Assembly: GCA_964030475.1 (NCBI GenBank)
Contig: CAXIPT010000001.1
Span: 22,660,776 to 22,724,775 of the forward strand
From: Tethya wilhelma
Lineage: Eukaryota > Porifera > Demospongiae > Tethyida > Tethyidae
Length of the DNA stretch: 64,000 bases
Direction of reading: 5' to 3'
Shown here: in pieces, positions 56,668 through 64,000 of the stretch
Position numbering within the stretch: the stretch's first letter is position 1
How the letters are laid out: each line of letters starts with the position of its first letter
The notes under the pieces: model-generated
Database searches by the model: none
What the model saw: only the letters and a program-made list of their open reading frames with translations
What the model was told of the DNA's origin: nothing
Made by a program: the position numbers and the translations under genes

Positions 56668-57449
56668 CATTAACAGATATCGACGGTCATTTCAAATTTT
56701 CTTGAACTCAATTTCGAATAATTAGATCAGATAATTTCGTATTGCTTACCATACGGGAGTAATCTTTGTCTCTCCGTACGCGCTACAGCTGATACTCTAA
56801 CAAGATTGCCAAGGGCTAAAGTGTAAGACTAATGCTTCCTGATCTTCCCAGGTACTATGAATGGACTGCTCACTGCACGCAGAATTTGCCATTTCAGCGT
56901 TTATAACACAAGGTCATGCCCCTATTACGTAATTGACATTGCAGAGAATTTAAAATTATTTGAACTTTCAACGATAATTTTTAGCCAATCACAAAAAATT
57001 TGCCGACTTGCCAGGGTCCATTTCTAAATTTGAAGATGTAATGACACGCTCACACTTATTTTTTTCTCGGGTAAGCGTGTCCAGAATTTGCCAATCAGCT
57101 TTAAACATGCGAGAAATTCGGCTGTTTTGAACTATGATGTCATTTACAATGATGTCATTCAATTAAATTGCTGACTAAGCATTTTCGCTGTTTTGTGCCA
57201 AAGTTTGAGTTCTGTCTCTGTGGCCGTCCAAGCCCAATTAGAAGACTTTTTTCATGTTGTTTAAGCTTCTTAGCTGCTGCAGAATAAAAATAGCGCTTAA
57301 ATTGTGATTTTAGAGAGCTTGGAAATTTAATGAGATTCATGATATTAATTTATGCATGTAGATGAACAAATAATACATAAATGTGGGCGTTTCTTGCAAT
57401 GTCCTCTATTTGTATTACAATTTCTGGTAATGACTGCATGGCTAGAAAT
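56668..57449. other. Unassigned sequence inside the split family A copy
   Basis: No gene recognised. Short minus-strand frames at 57340-57155 show no family. Confidence 0.3.
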
Positions 57450-57966
57450 TGCAGTACTAACATTTGCATCTCATTAATATGCAAAATTTTGTATTGTAAC
57501 AATGGCAGAGCAAGCAAAACTTCACTAACTTTAGCTCCGTTTGGGAGCGAGTGTCAGAGTTCAAGGTCCATTGATTGAGGAAGTCATAAGTTCAACTCTT
57601 CCTGTTTAATAATTTAGGGCGCAAATTTGCAAAACTAGTGAAAAATCGAAATGCTGGATAAAAAGATATAGGTACTTCCTGTTCTAAAGTACAGAAGCAA
57701 TACTGTGCGATCGCGTTTTTGATATGCTCGACCATACATATTATACACTACGTATATATATCTATGGCTCGACAATTGGCCATTTGGCGGAGAAACCTCC
57801 TGGACTTGAAAAGCTTGCTGTAAGTTACCCAAAAGGTTGAATTTTTTCTAGAGTGTCTTGTTAATTGCAATCTGAAGACTAAAATGCATTCAGTATCACT
57901 TTTAGTACTTAGCTACTGAGCAGCTGCCTGATGCATGTAGGCTCATCAATAATTCATATGTCACTA
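57450..57966 (+). repeat. Dispersed repeat unit, second copy, interrupted at its end
   Basis: Matches 38260-39050 without the hAT MITE. It has the A-box-like (GGGAGCGAGTGTCAG) and B-box-like (AAGTTCAACTC) segments, an extra CATATTATACACTACGTATA insert, and stops at CACTA, resuming at 60938 with TACATTTCTAGCC. Confidence 0.7.
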
Positions 57967-60937
57967 CACACATAAAATGAGTGCTAAATTGACACACAAA
58001 ATGTGTTATCTAAATGTCTCCAGTTTTAGCACAACTACACACGTGCTGATTTTAGTGTGTTAAGCCCAAAAGCGTGCCGATTTGAGTGTGCTAAGCCCAA
58101 AATTGTGCTGAATTGTGCTGTGCTAAAATTTCACCGTTTCCAATGCCCCCACAATACTATAAATTTACCTAACTTAAAAATAGTTGGTTTTTTTCAAATT
58201 TACAACTAAGAAAAATTACTTGATGACAAAAATCAAGGGTGTACATGCATGTATAACTGTGATACAATGAGTATACAGTGAAAAATATTGAAGATTATTA
58301 CATCATGACATATGTTAACAATAAACTTAGCTTGATCTTGACATAGTCAGGTTGTCTGATTTTGACAGTTATTGCCAATACTTTCAGTATGGTTTAAATC
58401 AGTTCCAGTAAAGTTTCTCTTGATGCAAAAGACCACCATTGACAAGCTGTACAATTATATAAAAAGAAATAATATTGTGTTATAGTTATTATACACATCT
58501 TTCTGTGCACATGCATGTGTATGGAAGTATATTACTGCACGAGGGCATTAATTATTCCATACACACGGAAAGACGTGTAATAACTGATTTGTAGCCCACA
58601 GAAAGCAGTAGACTTCATTGCTAGCTATATGCTAGCTAGTCGTTTACAGGCTAGCTACTATCATTTACAATTAAACCAGTTTGAAAGTGAGAACTCTCGA
58701 TTACCAGAAGAGCGCTGGATTGAAGGCATGGTTTGTTGAAATTTGACTAGCTAGTCTAGGCTAGTACAATACAAGCAACTACAAATCTGTAGAGTCTCTT
58801 GGCAGGCTAGCAAGACTAGCTGGAGCCTTTTCTGTTTAAAAAAAGCAACGAGAAAATTTGAAAATCCACCAGTGAACAAACAAAATGGCAATCGGATTTA
58901 GTCTGTGTTCATCACCAAGTCTTTCTCAACTGAAGCTTGACTCCAGTGTGGCGAGTATTCTTGTATACGTACGACTGCAGCAGTTTGATAGCTAGCTATA
59001 TAGCTAGAGAAATGCTGTACTCTAAGTAACCGCAGTACACAAACCACAGTGCAATATCAGTACGCCCTGACCACATGTACCGTGCAATATCACATATATA
59101 CGCACTGTCAGCACTTTGATCTACGTCACAAGTGGGCTACAAAAAAGCTATTGTAATTTAGCACACAAAGTACATGACACATACATGTGACTATACACAC
59201 TAAAAAATGCTCACACAACACAAAAACTTGCTTACCTAGAGTGTGAATCGAAGGGAGCACACAACTTAGTTTAAAAGTACTGCACTTGTGGGTGAACAGG
59301 CTGTTGTTGTCACTAAGTAGCAAAATGATTTGAAGCAAACAGGGGACAGCTACAATGCCTGTATGGGGTATAGCTACATCATACAATACTATGGCAGACA
59401 ATCTATATTTTTTTACCTCAAATATATCTTGTGAGGATATCACTTTGAAGTTCAATCAATGGGCAAACTGCAGCTGTGTGTGGTAAAATTACCATAGCTA
59501 GCTGGTAACCCATACTGACAAAATGAATAGTTAATTCAGTTTTCTTACCTCAAACATGGAACTTTGGGTAGCAGGCATTCTTCCTTTTCTAAAAATTAGT
59601 TCTTCTAGCCATTCTTTTGCCATTTTACGCTTCTTAAACCAGTCTTTCAGTGTCTCTCAAAATTTTTCAAAGCAGCTGCTCAGCTAAGTTCAAAAATGAG
59701 CTACTGAGCATGCTCAATTATGATCTGATATTCAAATGAATGCTCATAAGTAAGGTAGGGCGGGGCAATTCGGGCAGCGGGGTAATTCGGGCACTTCCGA
59801 GTTCTCACTCACAGTATATAAAAGCCAGCGCATTTCAAGGAAAGTTTGGAACATCAACACATAGGTACACTACCTACCTACAACTTCTACTAATCATGGG
59901 TCCAGCTGATGCTTCTTTCTCGTTGTAGCAGGGGCCAATCTTTCCCTATTTTCTCGTTGGATCAAGATTTTTTCACAGAAAACTTTATATAAACTTGAAT
60001 ATAAGACTTCTAGACTTATACACACACACAATAACTACTCTCAACTAAACTTGGGTCTGTTTAGAAGGTCTTGACTCGATTTCATGATGCTAGCTACTTT
60101 GGGAGATCGTATAGTTATGCTAAAAGTTGGTTTGGTATGAGCGTATTTGCCGTAAAAGTAGGCGGGGCTGCTTGAAGTTGGTTTGAGACGTTGTACGGAA
60201 TGCCCAAGAGTAGAATATGACTGGATTTGCTCGAAATATGATGAGTAGCACAATATTCTAAAGATCAGACTTCAGCAATCACTCTTATTAAGTCATATAA
60301 ATGTATTATTTCCAGAAATCACTATGTGAGATCAATGTCGTGGTCTTATCTCATTTATTACTCATTTAATTTTGTTGACTTGATAGTTTATATCCACTCT
60401 ACTTGACTCTGCAAAATGACTTTAACTTGTTTCAAGTTCAGGAACAGCTTTTAAGCCTCAAAACTCCACATGCAATGCTCAAAACCTAGGTGCCCGAATT
60501 ACCCCACGCCCCCCATTTTTCGCAAAAATTGAGCTAGATGACTTATTCGGTCTCCACAGCCATAACTACGGTAGCATGCAAATTGTTTTAGCTGCTGCAG
60601 ATACTGTATATAGTAAGTTATTATTGTGTAGCTTAGCTTCAGGTTCAGTGTATTTACTTCTGGAGTAAAGCAAGCAGACATTCGAGGGACCGGAAGAGCT
60701 GCCCGAATTACCCCGATTTACCTTATTCATAATTCAGCATAGGTTGTGCTAAAATAGCACAAAATAGCACAATTGTGCTACTTTGGCTAATTCTCTCAGA
60801 AAACTGTGCTGTTTTGATGTGCTGTTAGGCAAAAAATAATGATTTAACATAAAATCGTGCTGCATGGGTTTTTTGGCACAGTTTTGCTGAATTGACACAG
60901 TGATGGTAAGCAAAATAGCACTCTCCTTTTATGTGTG
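57967..60937. mobile_element. 2.97 kb element with TA target duplication
   Basis: Ends CACACATAAAATGAG and the complement of CACACATAAAAGGAG; TA on each side (57965-57966, 60938-60939). The paralogous unit at 39035-39050 (GTCACTACATTTCTAGCC) is the empty site. Subterminal regions are rich in TGTGCTAAAATAGCACA-like words in both orientations. No transposase was identified. A minus-strand exon is possible at 59623-59539 (ATG 59623, MAKEWLEELIFRKGRMPATQ, then a GTAAGA donor). Confidence 0.75.
59752..60726. mobile_element. Nested 975 bp inverted-repeat element
   Basis: TAAGGTAGGGCGGGGCAATT then CGGGCAG at the left. The right end is the complement of TAAGGTAAATCGGGGTAATT then CGGGCAG. Extra GGGGTAATTCGGGCA words occur internally near 59780 and 60490. 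No protein recognised. Confidence 0.65.
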
Positions 60938-60954
60938 TACATTTCTAGCCATGG

Positions 60955-61203
60955 AGTAGAACGAGAAGAAGAAGAAGAAGATGGAGAAAATTAGAGGTTT
61001 GGCATAGTTTAGTTTGGTACTTTAGCGATGGTTTTAGGCCATGTTTTTAGGCTTGTTAGAAAGAAAATGAGCTAAATAGCAGCTTGAGAAGCCTTTTAGT
61101 GCCAAGCACTCAGTTTTTGCAGAGTTATTCGCGTGAATATTTGTATTGCGCTAATGGGCCATCCGTGCCATTCCTGTGTACCCAGTACTACCGTACTGGG
61201 AAT
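60955..61203 (+). repeat. Family A body, second half (copy 9)
   Basis: AGAAGAAGAAGATGGAGAAA through the intact terminal hairpin (61180-61199) and AATA. Confidence 0.8.
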
Positions 61204-61535
61204 ATACTTCTGAATCATTACACTGATTTTTGCTCCCTCAAGCAAATTAGCTTGGTGTCATACATTTATTAAGCCTCGGCGCGTGCGTAGCACGTGCAGA
61301 GGATTATGGTAGTCGTTTTGTCCGTCTGTCCCATCGAAATCTCAAGAAAGACAGCTCTAGTAAAAAAATGGATGGTACTTACGTTCATAAAACAGAATGA
61401 TCTTGTAAAATTACATTTTTTGCTGTCTAAAACGCTGTGGTTCCTGAGATTTGAGATTTCAGTGCTTCTTTGAGCGCTTAGCTTCGAGACCACGCCTACT
61501 AATCTAGTGTGCGTTATCAAGAATTCAATACTGTT
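61204..61535. other. Dispersed-repeat sequence
   Basis: 61268-61320 contains the CTCGGCGCGTGCG and GAGGATTATGGTAGTCG words seen inverted at 25325-25365. 61430-61505 resembles, inverted, the repeat at 12430-12500 and 34790-34850. Confidence 0.4.
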
Positions 61536-62540
61536 CAGTCTACAATAAGACCCCTAATTTCTTGGACAAACGGAAGCGCGTAGTAAACTACGTATTCATA
61601 GCGGAAGCATGTCACAATGATGTTTTGTGGTCTATGAATATTGTTATCTCATGCGGCCAAACTACTGCACGTGGTATTGTGGTTACGTACACGTGGTCAA
61701 TTTGCTAGCGCCGCCAAATGATGACGTCAAATGGGCAATTTTAATAAGCTGATTGACACTTTTTCTGATTTTCCAAGTTTGACATCTCCAAGGTGCAACG
61801 GTTTTTGGATTCCAGGTTCAAGATAAGTGTAGCTGTAGTATGCAGGAACTGGATTATATAAGTTGCAGATTCAAAAACATCGAGTACTGATTTGAACCAT
61901 TTGTGAAGTTGATGAATATCATTATATTTTTGTGAAGCCTTAATTGAAATATCCCTAACAAAGATGGCTGCCTTTTCTTTACAACTGTAGCGCTTACAAT
62001 AAAAACTTTAGTATGTTGTAGAACAAGTATAGAGCTACATTTCTATACCAGTTAGAGCTAGCGCTCTGTGGACCCTTCCTGGACCAAGTAAGTGCTTCTT
62101 GTTTACAGCGTTTTTTTCTGTTTTTGTGCAAGCTAGATTTCATTCATACTTTAGCTGTAGATTTGTTGCATTCAAATATACTTACAGTTTTAGATGTATA
62201 TAGTCATAAAAGCAACAGTATGGGTCTCGTATATGCCCAGTACTAATTTGAACCATTAGTAGTCACCTTCACGCTGAGGTAGCCATGCATCAAAACAGCT
62301 TTAGTATGCAACTTTTTTGTCTTACTATGGGCTAAAATTTAGCATCAATCCAGAGCGCTTGACCTACTCTATTCAAATACCACAATGGTTTTAGCTGGTA
62401 CAGTTCTGAGTGTGAGCTAGAGCTGGTAGAAATAGCTGCTTGTTTACAGCTGCCCACGTGTAGGGCCACTCCCTATTGCCCTGTACAAACGGCAATGTCC
62501 AAGAAAATATATGTACTTCCGGGGGTCTTATTGTAGACTG
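61536..62540. mobile_element. 1.0 kb inverted-repeat element, 4 bp target duplication
   Basis: CAGTCTACAATAAGACCCC at the left and its exact complement at the right (GGGGTCTTATTGTAGACTG), with TTCTTGGACA repeated inverted just inside. TGTT flanks both ends (61532-61535, 62541-62544). Interior non-coding. A four-base duplication fits few superfamilies; class unknown. Confidence 0.75.
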
Positions 62541-62929
62541 TGTTCATTACACTGATGGATGCTGCTGCTAGTGCTGTTGCTGTTGCGTTGCCTTGGTCAG
62601 TGTTTCTTGTCAAGATAGACGGGGGTTAGCTGCTTGGCTAGACAAACAGGGGTTGGTCTACTTTCTATGTAAGCATATATGTGACCTGTCAAGGGAAAAC
62701 GTGCCGGTTAGGAAAGTCTGCGAATTTTGAGTTAGCTATTCCATGTATATCTAGGCCTTCCCAGGAAGCGCATATCAAAATTTGATGCGCATAGCTCAAG
62801 TAGTTTTCCAGATACAGCTCTTGCAAGCAGCCCTGCCTCCACTCGTGGCTTCCTAGAAAAACGGTTGTAAAGTTGTTGCTAGGTAAACTATGGGCGGTCC
62901 GTATACTCTCCGTATCATAATTAGATCAT
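62541..62929. other. Unassigned sequence
   Basis: No feature recognised. Confidence 0.3.
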
Positions 62930-63590
62930 GTAGTAATGGGCAAGACGGTAAAAAGTATTGGAACAAGGCATGGTCTCAATTTCGGCACATGACTACTTCA
63001 TTTTTATACCCAACTCTTACCCGGCTGTCTAGTCAGTTACCTAGCTGTCTGTCATAGTTTACTCACTGCTTAGCCAGTAGGAATTTGAACCAATGCAATA
63101 ATTAATAAGCTATGGTACTGGTATACTGTTATGCAGATCATTGCATTTATGACACTGAGGATCCATTTGAGGGATCAAGGATAAAAATGAAGTAGTTATG
63201 TGCCGAAATTGAGACCATCCTTGTTCCAATACTTTTTATCACACTGCCCATTCCTACACTACTTATTTTTTGACTACTTGTGTGTGCGGCACATGACTAC
63301 TTCATTTTCATTTTGGATCCCTCATATTGCTAATTATAGTAAATGGTTCACAGAATCAATGATCTGTATACTTGAATAGCTAATCAGTATGGCCTAATGG
63401 TTCAAATTTCTACCAATCTAAGTTATCACTTAGCTAATAAGTGGAACAAACTATGGCAGGCAGGATTAAATTACTGCCCAAATGAAGTAGTCATGTGCCG
63501 AAATTGAGACCATCCTTGTTCCAATACTTTTTACCGCACTGCCCATTCCTACACTGCTTATTAAATTTATTTACTACTTGTTTATTCACT
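62930..63590. repeat. Double foldback related to the left half of family B
   Basis: 62935-63005 and 63478-63555 are inverted copies (AAAAAGTATTGGAACAAGG, TCTCAATTTCGGCACATGAC). 63185-63260 and 63282-63330 form a second set. CCCATTCCTACACTGCTTAT near the right edge matches the left terminus of family B in reverse. Confidence 0.7.
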
Positions 63591-64000
63591 CTGATTTTCA
63601 AGCGGTCAACACTCTGGTAAAGGTTGTCATGTTTGCGTCACTCCTATTTGCGTAGTCGTACGTATTTGCTGAGGCTAGCTAACAGTGAGCTAAGCTGCAC
63701 CGCACTTTAGCCTGCCACTATACTAAACGGTCGTGCCAGACTGATATGCACCTTAATTGCTCAGCTGTAGGTGTATGGAATGCCACGTGCGACAAATAAG
63801 CAACTACTATATATGAATGTTGTTAAATCGATTTTGTATTCGATAGGTGGTTGATTGTGATAAGCAAAACCGATCTGATATCGATTTTGTAATTGATTGG
63901 TGGTCGTATTGGACTTTATATATATATACTACTGTACTCGATTTGTACTCGCTTTGTAATCGATTTGTATAATTGATCTTTATTCAACATACAATCGATT
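63591..64000. other. Unassigned; degenerate ATCGATTTTGTA words at the end
   Basis: From 63828 the words TCGATTTTGTA, TCGATTTGTA and TTGATC recur irregularly to the window end. This could be the start of another tandem repeat. Confidence 0.35.

Overview
This is eukaryotic nuclear DNA from an AT-rich, intron-containing invertebrate genome. I infer a sponge, probably a demosponge, from three kinds of content: C-terminal pieces of a multi-membrane-pass receptor-like family that I remember as common in sponges; an unnamed pair of large transposase-like families that I remember from sponges and cnidarians; and abundant short repeats carrying a CCGTATAGC terminus. These recollections were not checked against a database. 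There is no bacterial gene organisation, and no rRNA, tRNA or CRISPR locus that I can support.

Most of the window is mobile DNA in several layers. Left part (1-23 kb): a decayed BEL/Pao-type gag; two inverted copies of a repeat called here family A; a decayed minus-strand gene with a DELHLLLR motif; a probably intact three-exon chromodomain gene next to a divergent small basic/coiled-coil gene; a pogo-type transposase tail with a PHD-like finger; and a 2.8 kb decayed minus-strand gene of a second unnamed family. Middle part (21-35 kb): three truncated copies of the C-terminal membrane region of one receptor-like family, duplicated 3' exons of a DDX43-like RNA helicase, a Crypton-type tyrosine recombinase relic, and a 438 bp element with 83 bp perfect terminal repeats. 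Right part (35-64 kb): a 5'-truncated CR1/L2-like LINE, a Tc1/IS630-type transposase, a Transposase_21/DUF4218 transposase broken by another element, a 205-210 bp tandem array containing a 1.3 kb inverted-repeat element with a spliced reading frame for a membrane protein, a hAT transposase, a LINE ORF1 fragment, and a deep stack of nested elements.

Two non-coding repeat families stand out. Family A is a composite of a 230-270 bp foldback, a spacer and a conserved body. Family B is the 956 bp element at 43925-44880. Both end in an 8 bp-stem hairpin with the same GTAC-TACC-GTAC core but different, compensating outer base pairs, and both carry CCATTCCT a few bases inside the hairpin. CCATTCCT recurs inverted near the other end of each. 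This is the best candidate in the window for a poorly described transposition system.

Target-site duplications, paralogous empty sites and reading frames that reconnect across insertions let much of the insertion history be ordered. Single N bases sit at four abrupt junctions between unrelated repeats, so those joins may be assembly artefacts. Most protein-coding sequence is decayed. The best candidates for living genes are the chromodomain gene (9812-10375) and, less surely, the small spliced frame inside the satellite (48525-49159).
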